A stretch of DNA of 64,000 bases, taken from assembly GCF_900100665.1 (NCBI RefSeq), contig NZ_FNCS01000003.1, forward strand, positions 248,001 through 312,000, written 5' to 3'. The first letter of the stretch is position 1. Each line of letters starts with the position of its first letter. Below the pieces are notes generated by a model. It did not search any database. It had not been told where the DNA came from and saw only the letters and a program-made list of their open reading frames with translations. This document shows positions 1 to 7,818 of this stretch, one piece after another. Position numbers and translations under genes: made by a program. The stretch is from Pelagibacterium luteolum. GTDB taxonomy: Bacteria > Pseudomonadota > Alphaproteobacteria > Rhizobiales > Devosiaceae.

Positions 1-69
1 GCGATCTCGGCTTCGATTGTACTCGGGGAGGCTCTGCGTCAGACTGGCGGGTTCGACAGCTTGTCGTGA
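1..69 (+). CDS. trmL: tRNA (cytidine(34)-2'-O)-methyltransferase, C-terminal end (partial)
   Basis: Frame 1 is open from the window edge and ends at TGA 67-69. It reads AISASIVLGEALRQTGGF followed by DSLS. The phrase VLGEALRQTGG resembles the end of SPOUT-family TrmL proteins, which methylate the wobble base of tRNA-Leu. A trmL gene just upstream of hemF is a common arrangement in Hyphomicrobiales, as I recall it. Only 22 residues are visible, so the assignment rests on this tail and on context. The neighbouring bases to the left would settle it. Confidence 0.55.
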   Translation, partial: AISASIVLGEALRQTGGFDSLS

Positions 70-93
70 GCCCGGTGTGGCATGCTGTCGCTT

Positions 94-107
94 TTGACCT
101 CGATCAA
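94..107. promoter_or_regulatory. FNR/FnrL-type box upstream of hemF
   Basis: TTGACCTCGATCAA matches the FNR-family consensus TTGAT-N4-ATCAA at 9 of 10 defined positions. Its centre is about 72 bp before the hemF start. FNR/Anr-type control of coproporphyrinogen oxidase genes is established in Pseudomonas and Rhodobacter. The link here is inference from sequence match and position. Confidence 0.5.
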
Positions 108-172
108 CCTTAACGCGGGCGCCCTGCGCCATGGTCTCTGGCGAAATGACATGCTAGGGACCGGCCAACGCC

Positions 173-1069
173 ATGAACGCTCCGATCAAAGATACCATGC
201 CCCTCCCCCACGACATCGAAGACAAGAAAACCAAAGCCTCTGCGTGGTTTCGCCAGGTCCGCGACGATCTTTGCGCCGCGATCGAACGGCTTGAAGACGA
301 GGTCACTGGCCCTCACGCGGACCGCGCGCCGGGCCGCTTCGAGCGCGACGTCTGGGATCGCCCGGCCGGCGGTGGCGGCGAAATGTCGATGCTGCATGGG
401 CGGGTCTTTGAGAAGATGGGCGTTCACATCTCGACGGTGTTCGGGGAGTTTTCGCCCGAATTTGCCAAGCAGATCCCCGGCACAGAGGATAACCCCCAAT
501 TCTGGGCCTCGGGCATTTCGGTTATCGGGCACCCCTGGAACCCCAACGTTCCGGCGGTGCACATGAACACCCGCATGGTCGTGACCTCGAATTGGTGGTT
601 TGGCGGCGGCGGCGACCTGACCCCGGTGCTCGATGTACGGCGCACGCAGGATGACCCGGATTCGGCCGCGTTTCACGCAGCGATGAAGGCGGCCTGCGAT
701 CCGCATCCCCAAGTCGACTACCAGCGCTACAAGGATTGGTGCGACGAGTATTTCTACCTCGCCCACCGCCAGGAGCCGCGCGGCATCGGCGGGATTTTCT
801 ATGATCGTCATAACACGGGCGACTGGGCAGCGGACTTTGCCTTTACCCAGGACGTTGGGCGGCAATTCGTCGAAATTTATCCTGAACTCGTTCGGCGCAA
901 TTTCGAAAAACCCTGGACCGAAGAACAGCGCCACGAGCAGCTCGTGCGGCGGGGTCGCTATGTCGAGTTCAACCTGCTCTATGACAGGGGAACGATGTTC
1001 GGCCTGAAGACCGGCGGTAACGTCACTTCGATTCTTTCCTCGATGCCGCCCGAAGTGCGCTGGCCCTGA
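173..1069 (+). CDS. hemF: Oxygen-dependent coproporphyrinogen III oxidase
   Basis: Cytoplasmic haem biosynthesis enzyme that uses O2 to decarboxylate two propionate side chains of coproporphyrinogen III to vinyl groups, giving protoporphyrinogen IX. The 298-residue length is normal. Family hallmarks are visible: the conserved PAVHMNTRM stretch, [11 protein letters not shown], and GIGGIFYD, followed by a C-terminal [18 protein letters not shown] block ending in PPEVRWP. The start ATG at 173 fits the usual N-terminus. An FNR-like box lies upstream, which suggests oxygen-responsive expression. The preceding reading frame (trmL end) stops at 69, so hemF probably has its own promoter in the 100-bp gap. 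Confidence 0.96.
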   Translation: MNAPIKDTMPLPHDIEDKKTKASAWFRQVRDDLCAAIERLEDEVTGPHADRAPGRFERDVWDRPAGGGGEMSMLHGRVFEKMGVHISTVFGEFSPEFAKQIPGTEDNPQFWASGISVIGHPWNPNVPAVHMNTRMVVTSNWWFGGGGDLTPVLDVRRTQDDPDSAAFHAAMKAACDPHPQVDYQRYKDWCDEYFYLAHRQEPRGIGGIFYDRHNTGDWAADFAFTQDVGRQFVEIYPELVRRNFEKPWTEEQRHEQLVRRGRYVEFNLLYDRGTMFGLKTGGNVTSILSSMPPEVRWP

Positions 1070-1080
1070 TTTTTCAGGTC

Positions 1081-1107
1081 GGAACCCGCCCTCGTATTGC
1101 CCGTTTT
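1081..1107 (+). promoter_or_regulatory. EcfG (general stress sigma) promoter
   Basis: GGAAC at 1081-1085, a 16-base spacer, then CGTTTT at 1102-1107. This is an exact match to the alphaproteobacterial EcfG/RpoE2 consensus GGAAC-N16/17-CGTT. It lies 12 bases after hemF and about 44 bases before the DUF1059 start, on the same strand, so the leader would be roughly 40 nt. Confidence 0.7.
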
Positions 1108-1150
1108 ATGGTTTCCTCTATTCATTCAACAAAGGATACGGAGGAAGACC

Positions 1151-1336
1151 ATGAAACGCTTTGATGGCGGGTCGTTGATCCCCGGAGCAACCTGGCACGC
1201 AACGGCCGAAACCGAGGCTGAAGTCGTCCGCAAGGCGGTCGAAAAGCTGAGGGCCGAGCACGGCGAAACCGATGTGCGCCCCGATATGGTCGAGCGCATC
1301 AAGGAACGTATCTTCGACGTGCCGACCAAACACTGA
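1151..1336 (+). CDS. DUF1059 family small protein
   Basis: A 61-residue protein of the DUF1059 family, whose biochemical role is unknown. It has the family pattern: an N-terminal MKRFDGGSLIPGATWHA stretch, an acidic helix EAEVVRKAVEKL, a HGE turn, and a terminal RPDMVERIKERI helix. In many members the loop after MKRFDC carries a Cys; here it is GG. The ATG at 1151 has a good ribosome site (GGAGGAAG, about 5 bases away). A longer frame opens at 1097, inside the promoter, and is not the start. The EcfG-type promoter makes it a candidate general stress response gene, which is inference. Confidence 0.85.
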   Translation: MKRFDGGSLIPGATWHATAETEAEVVRKAVEKLRAEHGETDVRPDMVERIKERIFDVPTKH

Positions 1337-1343
1337 TGACGTC

Positions 1344-1374
1344 ATGCCCCGGCCAACCCCCGGGGCATTATTTT
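1344..1374 (+). terminator. Rho-independent terminator after the DUF1059 gene
   Basis: A perfect 9-bp stem ATGCCCCGG (1344-1352) / CCGGGGCAT (1360-1368) with a 7-base loop is followed by TATTTT. It ends transcription from the left and overlaps the last codon of the convergent cca gene by two bases. Confidence 0.75.
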
Positions 1375-2575
1375 ATCGCGGCGTGACGACGCGCGTGAGT
1401 AGATCGGCCTTGGTCAGAGCACCGTCCGATTCGAGCCACAAGCGCTCCAGCCGGCTAAGCTCGGCACCGATGGCCGGACCGGGTGTGAAACCTTTCGCAA
1501 TAAGATGTGCCCCGGAAAGCGGGAATTTGCGGCCCAGCCTCGCGTGCGTCGATTTTTCGGCGCTCAGACGCCAATCTGCGTCGCGGACCGTGACAGCCTG
1601 AGCGACGGCGATACCATCCATCGCGACATCGGGACCGAACTGTGCCAATTCGAGCCAGCGTCCTGACGCCGCGATATCCGCCGCGCGACGCGTTCTGTCG
1701 ATGACCTCCATAGTCGCGTTCGAGAGCCGCCAGCTTTCTCGCAAGGGGGCAATATCACGCCCCAGCGCGGCCAAAAGGCCAAGCCGCTGTGTGGCCGTGG
1801 GCTCGCTCTGCACCTCCCGAAGCGCCAATGCATCAAGGCCAATTTCGTCAAACAGCGCCGGGTCGAGCAAACCGATCCGAGCCATTTGCTTTAAGGTACG
1901 CGCGCATTTAGGCGCGTCGAGCAGGCGCATCATTTCAGCGCCGACTCGCTCGGCCGAAAGCGCGCCCAGATCGCCGGCGGCGCGCTCGCAGGCTGAAATG
2001 GCCGCTGGGTCGAGCTGTTGACCACCATGGGTCGCGGAGAACCTGAAATAGCGATAGACGCGCAGTCGATCCTCGGCGATCCGCTGGTTGGGGTCTCCGA
2101 TGAACCGGACGCGCTGGGCGAGACAATCCTCAAGCCCGCCGAGTGGGTCGAACAGGTTTCCGTCTGCATCGGCATAAAGCGCGTTCATCGTAAAATCGCG
2201 CCGCGCAGCGTCCGCTGCCCAGTCGGCGCCGAACACAACGCGCGCATGGCGGCCGAAGGTTTCGACGTCTCGACGTAATGTTGTGACCTCGGCGCTTACA
2301 CCGTCACTAACAAGCGTCACTGTACCGTGTTCGATGCCCGTGGGATGGGCGATGATCCCGGCTTTTGCCGCCCGGAACATGACCTCGTCGGGCGTAAGTT
2401 CGGTCGCCAGATCGATATCGCCGGACCCGACCGGTCGCGCCAATAAAGTGTCGCGGACTAGCCCGCCTACGGCGCGCGTTCGCATGGAGGCGCCGTCCAG
2501 CGCATCGAAAAACGGACGTGCGCGCGCGAGCCAACCGGCCGATCTCAGCCGTTCCAGCGCTTCACGGCTCTGCAT
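1373..2575 (-). CDS. cca: CCA tRNA nucleotidyltransferase
   Basis: Class II nucleotidyltransferase that adds or repairs the 3' CCA of tRNAs. The N-terminal catalytic core is clear: VGGLVRDTLL, then the metal-binding DIDLAT, followed by the EVTTLRRDVET motif and RRDFTMNALYAD. The RIAEDRLRVYRYFRF segment matches the nucleotide-recognition helices. At 400 residues it has the usual alphaproteobacterial length. It is the second gene of a minus-strand unit, overlapping the Nudix gene by 14 bp, so the two are probably co-transcribed. Confidence 0.95.
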   Translation of the reverse strand: MQSREALERLRSAGWLARARPFFDALDGASMRTRAVGGLVRDTLLARPVGSGDIDLATELTPDEVMFRAAKAGIIAHPTGIEHGTVTLVSDGVSAEVTTLRRDVETFGRHARVVFGADWAADAARRDFTMNALYADADGNLFDPLGGLEDCLAQRVRFIGDPNQRIAEDRLRVYRYFRFSATHGGQQLDPAAISACERAAGDLGALSAERVGAEMMRLLDAPKCARTLKQMARIGLLDPALFDEIGLDALALREVQSEPTATQRLGLLAALGRDIAPLRESWRLSNATMEVIDRTRRAADIAASGRWLELAQFGPDVAMDGIAVAQAVTVRDADWRLSAEKSTHARLGRKFPLSGAHLIAKGFTPGPAIGAELSRLERLWLESDGALTKADLLTRVVTPR

Positions 2576-3197
2576 GTTCGGCCTCGCCGACCAGAACGCT
2601 ATCGCGGAAACGCCGGGTCAGATTGGCTGTGATGCCCCAGATACGATGGCCCTCGTGATCGATCTGCCAGCTTCTGCGCTCCTGCCCCCGGTGATGGACA
2701 CGGAATTTGCCATAGCTCGCGTCATCGATAAGGGTCTCGACGGGGACTTCGAAGACATCGTCCACCTCGCCGGGATTAGCAATAAACGGCCGTTTGGGAT
2801 CGACCACGGCTACGACAGGGGTGATGAAGTAATTCGTGCCGGTATAGTAATAGGGCATGAACCCGAGAATGTCGGCATCGGCAGGGTCGAGCGCCACCTC
2901 TTCATTGGCTTCGCGCAGGGCAGCATAGGCTGCGTCCTGATCTTCCGGATCGATACGGCCACCGGGAAACGCCACCTGTCCTGAGTGATTGCGCAAGCTG
3001 TTCGAACGCTCGGTATAGAGCACGGTGTATCCCGATCCGCGCCTGATCAGGGCGATCAGCACTGCTGCGGGGACGGGAGGACGGCCATCAAGTTCGGCGA
3101 TCTGAAAATCGGCCACCAGATCGCCGGCATCGGGCATGGGCTCGGGCATATCCAGCAGGCGTCGGGCAATCTCTGCAATGTCGCTATCGAACGCCAT
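2562..3197 (-). CDS. nudL: CoA pyrophosphatase-type Nudix hydrolase
   Basis: Nudix enzyme predicted to cleave CoA or acyl-CoA to phosphopantetheine and 3',5'-ADP. The NudL/UPF0035 signature LRNHSGQVAFPGG runs straight into the Nudix box (GGRIDPED, then REANEEV). Those two blocks together separate CoA pyrophosphatases from generic Nudix proteins. It has 211 residues. It lies upstream of and overlaps cca, and starts 6 bp downstream of an acetyltransferase gene, so the three look like one operon. The substrate is inferred from family only. Confidence 0.88.
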   Translation of the reverse strand: MAFDSDIAEIARRLLDMPEPMPDAGDLVADFQIAELDGRPPVPAAVLIALIRRGSGYTVLYTERSNSLRNHSGQVAFPGGRIDPEDQDAAYAALREANEEVALDPADADILGFMPYYYTGTNYFITPVVAVVDPKRPFIANPGEVDDVFEVPVETLIDDASYGKFRVHHRGQERRSWQIDHEGHRIWGITANLTRRFRDSVLVGEAEHAEP

Positions 3198-3203
3198 GCG
3201 AAC

Positions 3204-3743
3204 CTATACCCAGGGGGCCACGTCTCCCGTCAGGGTCTCAGCCAAACTCGCGTCTGCCGCCATGACCAGTATCCGAGCCGGATCGACGGGCGCAGGAAAC
3301 CGGATGGCGCTCGGCACGGTCCGCTCGAATCCCAACGGCCCATAATAGGCAAAGTCGCCCACCAACAGCACGAACGCAATACCGGGGCGCGCAAGCGCCA
3401 GATCGCACACATGCTTGACGAGCGCCCGCCCAGCGCCCTGCTTGCGAAACTGCGGATCGGTCATCAGCGGGCCAAGCATATAGCCATTGAGCCCACCGAC
3501 GCTGATCGGCGTCATGCGAACCGACGCTGCGCGCTCACCATCTATTTCGGCAATCGTCGAGAGGCTGTCGTCCACGGCGATCCGCTCACGCACCCGATAG
3601 GCAGCGCGCGCAAAACGGCCCGGGCCGAACGAGACTTCGTGCAGCGCTTCGATCCACGCATCATCGTCCGGCGTCTCGAGCCGGATCGAAAGTGCGGCAG
3701 GCGTAGGGATGGTCTCGGCCAGGAGCGGCGAAGTGGCGGTCAT
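3204..3743 (-). CDS. GNAT family N-acetyltransferase
   Basis: A 179-residue acetyl-CoA-dependent acyltransferase. The acetyl-CoA binding motif is visible in the stretch GPLMTDPQFRKQGAGRALV (Q/R-x-x-G-x-G/A), followed by the LVGDFAYYGPLGF motif typical of YhbS-like members. Its substrate cannot be told from sequence. I chose the ATG at 3743, which has a GGAA about 9 bases upstream. A TTG at 3758 would add five residues. It is the first gene of the acetyltransferase-nudL-cca set. Confidence 0.85.
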   Translation of the reverse strand: MTATSPLLAETIPTPAALSIRLETPDDDAWIEALHEVSFGPGRFARAAYRVRERIAVDDSLSTIAEIDGERAASVRMTPISVGGLNGYMLGPLMTDPQFRKQGAGRALVKHVCDLALARPGIAFVLLVGDFAYYGPLGFERTVPSAIRFPAPVDPARILVMAADASLAETLTGDVAPWV

Positions 3744-3970
3744 GATCACAATTTCCAACTCGAAGAGGGCAATACGACGGCATCGCGCAACACAGGCGCG
3801 GACCTAAAGTCGTCGGATATCCCGCTCGATGCTGAACATTGGCTTGGTCTCCACCAAAATGACCGATCGCCACTTTACCACTGCACTCCCCTCGGGTCCA
3901 CAAGAAATGCGCGCGACCGGGCCAGACGCGCGACGAAACGCGCTGTTCGACGCGTTGGGACTAATCGTCG

Positions 3971-3995
3971 AGAACAATCTGCCTAGATTGCCGTT
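3971..3995 (+). promoter_or_regulatory. EcfG-like promoter, one mismatch
   Basis: AGAAC at 3971-3975, 16 bases, then CGTT at 3992-3995, against consensus GGAAC-N16-CGTT. It would give a leader of about 20 nt for the reductase gene at 4025. The first -35 base is wrong, so this is weaker evidence than the two perfect sites in the window. Confidence 0.3.
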
Positions 3996-4024
3996 ACGTT
4001 TTCAAACAACAGGAGTTCTGGACG

Positions 4025-4984
4025 ATGGGGCAATTGATCGACGGCAAATGGTCGACCCAATGGTACGATACAAAATCGACGGGCGGAAAATTCAAGCGCT
4101 CGGAATCCGCTTTCCGCAACTGGGTCACAGCTGACGGTTCCCCTGGCCCCACCGGTGAAGGCGGCTACGCTGCAGAAAGCGGACGCTACCATCTCTATGT
4201 GTCCTATGCCTGTCCCTGGGCGCATCGCACGCTGATTTTCAGGGCGCTTAAGGGACTGACCGAGCACATAACGGTGACGGCCGTCTCGCCCAAAATGCCA
4301 GACGAAACCGGCTGGGCCTTCACCGGCGAAATGGGCTCTGACAAGGATCCCATCCACGGTGCCGAGACGCTTTGGCAGATTTATGCGAAGGCAATGCCAG
4401 ATTACACGGGCCGCGTGACCGTGCCCGTACTCTGGGACAAGAAAACCGGCTCAATCGTTTCCAACGAGAGCGCCGAAATCATCCGGATGTTCAACTCGGC
4501 ATTCGATGAGGTGACCGGCAACACATTCGACTTCTATCCGCAATCCAAGCGCGAAGACATCGACCGCCTCAACGCCCGGATTTATGACGAGATAAACAAC
4601 GGCGTCTACAAGGCCGGCTTCGCGACGACGCAAGACGCCTATGCCGACGCCGTGACCAAGCTTTTCGAAGCGCTAGACTGGGTCGAGGGCATCCTGACGC
4701 AGCAACCCTTTCTCGTAGGCGACGCCCCGACCGAAGCGGACTGGCGGCTGGTGACGACGCTCATGCGGTTCGATGCCGTCTATGTCGGCCATTTCAAGTG
4801 CAACATCCGTCGCATTGCGGACTACGAGCACCTCTCGAAATATCTAAAGACGCTCTACAACTGGCCAGGCGTGGCGGAAACCTTGCGCATCGATCATATC
4901 AAGACGCATTATTACTGGAGCCATACCACCATCAATCCGCACCGCATTATCCCCGAAGGACCGGTGCTGGAATTTATCGAGTAG
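4025..4984 (+). CDS. yqjG: Glutathionyl-hydroquinone reductase (Xi-class glutathione transferase)
   Basis: Predicted to reduce glutathionyl-hydroquinones to hydroquinones using glutathione, a housekeeping or detoxification step for quinone adducts. The catalytic motif SYACPWAHR is present with Cys63, followed by the usual helical C-terminal domain (residues about 170-319). The 319-residue length is that of the Xi class rather than the roughly 210 of ordinary GSTs. The start has a strong AGGAG site. A possible stress promoter lies just upstream. The 264-bp gap back to the acetyltransferase contains no other gene I can support. The next gene converges on it. Confidence 0.93.
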   Translation: MGQLIDGKWSTQWYDTKSTGGKFKRSESAFRNWVTADGSPGPTGEGGYAAESGRYHLYVSYACPWAHRTLIFRALKGLTEHITVTAVSPKMPDETGWAFTGEMGSDKDPIHGAETLWQIYAKAMPDYTGRVTVPVLWDKKTGSIVSNESAEIIRMFNSAFDEVTGNTFDFYPQSKREDIDRLNARIYDEINNGVYKAGFATTQDAYADAVTKLFEALDWVEGILTQQPFLVGDAPTEADWRLVTTLMRFDAVYVGHFKCNIRRIADYEHLSKYLKTLYNWPGVAETLRIDHIKTHYYWSHTTINPHRIIPEGPVLEFIE

Positions 4985-4987
4985 CGA

Positions 4988-5452
4988 TCACCAGTTCGGC
5001 GATATCGGTTCGCGACCGGCAATTTCATCCAGCCTTCGCCGCGTGGCGGGGCTGGTGTCATCCGGGAGCGCATCGATATCGAGCCAAGCGATTTCAGTGA
5101 TCTCGCGACCGGGCTTGAAGGCGCGTTGCGGGGTCGCTGCGTTCGCAACGAACAAGGCGACGTGGTCGCGGTTTGTGTAGAGGGTAGAGTGATAGAGCGA
5201 AATTAGCTTCATTTCGCCCTGGATGGCAAAACCCGTTTCTTCGAGCACTTCGCGTCGACCAGCTTCTGCCGAGGTTTCGCCTGGGCTGACGCCGCCGCCC
5301 GGCAGGTGCCAGCCCCCGACATAAGTGTGCCGAACTACCAGCACTTTCCCATCAATAATCACAGCGACGCGCGCGCCCAGCGTCATCTGCCGCATGAGGC
5401 CAACGGCCCGCAGCATCAGGAAGAATTTGAGCTTGGTGAATGTATCGGGCAC
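4988..5452 (-). CDS. Nudix hydrolase
   Basis: A 154-residue Nudix domain protein. The full Nudix box is present: GGGVSPGETSAEAGRREVLEETGF. Upstream is the usual strand HTYVGGWHLPGGG. The N-terminus (MPDTFTKLKFFLMLRAVGLMRQMTLG) is basic and hydrophobic. The substrate is unknown, since the box identifies only a nucleoside diphosphate-linked X hydrolase. It converges with the glutathionyl-hydroquinone reductase gene, with three bases between the stop codons. Confidence 0.88.
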   Translation of the reverse strand: MPDTFTKLKFFLMLRAVGLMRQMTLGARVAVIIDGKVLVVRHTYVGGWHLPGGGVSPGETSAEAGRREVLEETGFAIQGEMKLISLYHSTLYTNRDHVALFVANAATPQRAFKPGREITEIAWLDIDALPDDTSPATRRRLDEIAGREPISPNW

Positions 5453-5549
5453 GCTTGGACCTCTCTGTCATCCCCACCCATGACAAATTGCGGCAAAGAC
5501 GGCAATCAGCCATTTTCTTGCCGCAGCCCCCGTGCCAATAGTGCGGTCA

Positions 5550-6440
5550 ATGATTACCCTTGCGCACATATCCGACGTCCATCTGGCGCCGATGCCCGAC
5601 ATCACGCCCCGTGAACTGGCCTCCAAGCGCCTGACGGGCTGGCTGAACTGGAAGCTCAAGCGCGGCAAGGACATGCGGCGCGACACGCTCTCGGCGCTGA
5701 TTTCGCATCTCAAGGCCCACGGGCCCGACATGACGGCCGTCACGGGCGACCTCGTCAATCTCGCGTTGGAGGACGAAACAGCGCGCGCCGCCAATTGGCT
5801 CGCCGCGCTCGGCGATCCCGAGACCGTGTGCGCGATCCCCGGCAATCACGACGCCTATGTGAAGGGCGCTCTCGATTCTGCGCTCTCGACCTATGCGGGC
5901 TATATGAGCGGCGAGACGCTCGACGACAGCCCCTTCCCTTACGTACGACGTATCGGCATGGTCGCGATGATCGGCGTCTCAAGCGCCGTCAGCACCCCGC
6001 CGTTTTTCGCCGCCGGCAAGGTTGGCTCGGACCAACTGGCGCGCTTGGGCAAACTTCTCGCGCTGCTGGGCGAGGCCAATTATTTTCGCGTCGTGATGAT
6101 CCACCATCCGCCGTACGAGGAGTTTGCCAAGTCCAAACGCCTCGGCCTTTGGGACGGGAGCGATTTCCGCTCTGTGCTCCAAGAGGGTGGCGCGGAAATG
6201 ATCCTCCACGGGCACACGCATCTATCTTCGATCAACGCCATTCCGGGTCCGAATGGCGAAATTCCGGTGATCGGCGTCGCGGCCGCATCGGCCTCCCCAG
6301 AGGGACACGATGCGCCGGGGCGCTACAATCTTTTCCGCATCGAACGCGTCGGTACGCAGTGGAATTGCCTGATGCGCGAATATGGCTATCAGCGCATCGG
6401 CGACGAGATCGCCTTGCGCTTGCAAATGCGGATATACTGA
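5550..6440 (+). CDS. Calcineurin-like metallophosphoesterase
   Basis: A 296-residue binuclear metal phosphoesterase. The five metal-ligand motifs appear in order: HISDVHL, TGDLVN, PGNHDAY, MIHHPPYE and HGHTH. The natural substrate cannot be inferred; relatives include cyclic nucleotide and nucleoside-diphosphate-lipid phosphodiesterases. I chose ATG 5550, because the HISDVHL strand starts four residues in as is usual; GTG 5532 is possible. Neither start has an obvious ribosome site. The gene is 46 bp ahead of murL and may share its transcript. Confidence 0.9.
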   Translation: MITLAHISDVHLAPMPDITPRELASKRLTGWLNWKLKRGKDMRRDTLSALISHLKAHGPDMTAVTGDLVNLALEDETARAANWLAALGDPETVCAIPGNHDAYVKGALDSALSTYAGYMSGETLDDSPFPYVRRIGMVAMIGVSSAVSTPPFFAAGKVGSDQLARLGKLLALLGEANYFRVVMIHHPPYEEFAKSKRLGLWDGSDFRSVLQEGGAEMILHGHTHLSSINAIPGPNGEIPVIGVAAASASPEGHDAPGRYNLFRIERVGTQWNCLMREYGYQRIGDEIALRLQMRIY

Positions 6441-6486
6441 ACCCATACTGATTCATGCTGCCGCCCGGCGGCGCAGGATAGACCGA

Positions 6487-7818
6487 TTGAGCCAGCCCAT
6501 TTTCATCATCGAGAAGCCTGAGTTCGACAGCGCGACGGGCGAGGCCCGTTTTCGCTATAAGCTTGGTGATCATGCTTTTTCAGAACGCTTGCGCTTTCCG
6601 ACAGCGGGCATCGACGCCAAGCGCGCGACATCCGAAGCCTTCGCCGCCCTGCTCGACCTGACCGCCGCCGTTTTGGGCGTGAGCTATTTCAAACTGCTCG
6701 CCCCCTTCGAGATCGATGCCTCCGCGCTGTCGCTATCGGAAGCGCAGCGGACGTTCATCATCGATGTCTATGAAAATGGGCTCGGCGAATTTTATGCCCG
6801 CAATGATCTCAAGCGGTTCGGCCAGTTGCGCCTGACTGCCGGCCATGGCGCGCAACCGGCGCCGCTCTCCCTACCCGATCGCGCATTGGTGCTGGTTGGC
6901 GGGGGCAAGGATTCTCTGGTGAGCGTCCAATTGCTCGACGCAGCCGGTCTCGACATCGCGCTTTTCGCGGTCAATCCCAAGGGTCCGATCGTCACCTCGG
7001 CCGAGCGCGCCGAGCGGGGCCTATTGTCGGTGCAGCGCTTGCTCGATTCCGAGATGATCCGGCTGGGGCAAGAGCCGGGCTATTACAACGGGCATGTGCC
7101 CTCGACCGCGATCAATTCCATGATCGCCGCACTGGCCAGCGTTCTCTACGGCTATTCCAGCATCGTCTTGTCCAACGAGCGTTCTGCCAGCGAGGGCAAT
7201 ATCGAGTTCGACGGTCGACAGGCCAATCACCAATATTCCAAATCGATCGATTTCGAACGTTCAATCCGCGACATCCTTCTCGACGCAACCGGGGGCGCGC
7301 TCAGCTATTACTCGCTGCTGAGGCCTTACTCCGAGGCCAGGATCGCGCAGCTCTTTGCACGGTCGTCGCGCTATGACGATGTGTTTTCAAGCTGCAACCG
7401 GAACTTCCGTCTGAACGGGCACGATGATGCCCTCTGGTGCGGGAAATGCCCCAAATGTCATTTCGTGTTCCTGATCTTTGCGCCGGAAATGCCGCGCGAC
7501 CGTCTGGTTGGTATTTTCGACCAAAATGTGCTCGATGATGCCTCCAACATCCCCGCCTATCGAGAATTGACCGGCCTCTCCGGGCACAAACCGTGGGAAT
7601 GTGTGGGCGAAATTCTCGAAGCCGCTGCCTGCCTGTGGCGGATCGCCGAGCATCCGGACTGGCGTGACGCCGCCGTGGTCGCCGCCCTACGCCCGGAACT
7701 CGAAGCCTTTTACGGCAAGGCGCATCTTGAGACGGCCTATCGCGATCTTATGGTCGACAGCGACGACCACCTTATCCCCGCCCCGATTGAAAGCGTGGTG
7801 ACACCGCATGCACATTGA
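6487..7818 (+). CDS. murL: UDP-MurNAc-L-Ala-L-Glu epimerase (MurL)
   Basis: Predicted ATP-dependent epimerase that converts the terminal L-glutamate of UDP-MurNAc-L-Ala-L-Glu to D-glutamate (EC 5.1.1.23), the activity described in Xanthomonas. The 443-residue protein has a PP-loop-like VGGGKDS motif (residues about 137-143), a central NERSASEGN segment, and a Cys-rich LWCGKCPKC motif, all expected for this family. I chose TTG 6487, which has AGGA about 9 bases upstream; the longer frame from 6382 runs inside the phosphoesterase gene and reads as non-coding. The next gene overlaps by 11 bp and encodes the partner ligase, which strongly supports the call. Activity is inferred, not shown. Confidence 0.87.
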   Translation: MSQPIFIIEKPEFDSATGEARFRYKLGDHAFSERLRFPTAGIDAKRATSEAFAALLDLTAAVLGVSYFKLLAPFEIDASALSLSEAQRTFIIDVYENGLGEFYARNDLKRFGQLRLTAGHGAQPAPLSLPDRALVLVGGGKDSLVSVQLLDAAGLDIALFAVNPKGPIVTSAERAERGLLSVQRLLDSEMIRLGQEPGYYNGHVPSTAINSMIAALASVLYGYSSIVLSNERSASEGNIEFDGRQANHQYSKSIDFERSIRDILLDATGGALSYYSLLRPYSEARIAQLFARSSRYDDVFSSCNRNFRLNGHDDALWCGKCPKCHFVFLIFAPEMPRDRLVGIFDQNVLDDASNIPAYRELTGLSGHKPWECVGEILEAAACLWRIAEHPDWRDAAVVAALRPELEAFYGKAHLETAYRDLMVDSDDHLIPAPIESVVTPHAH

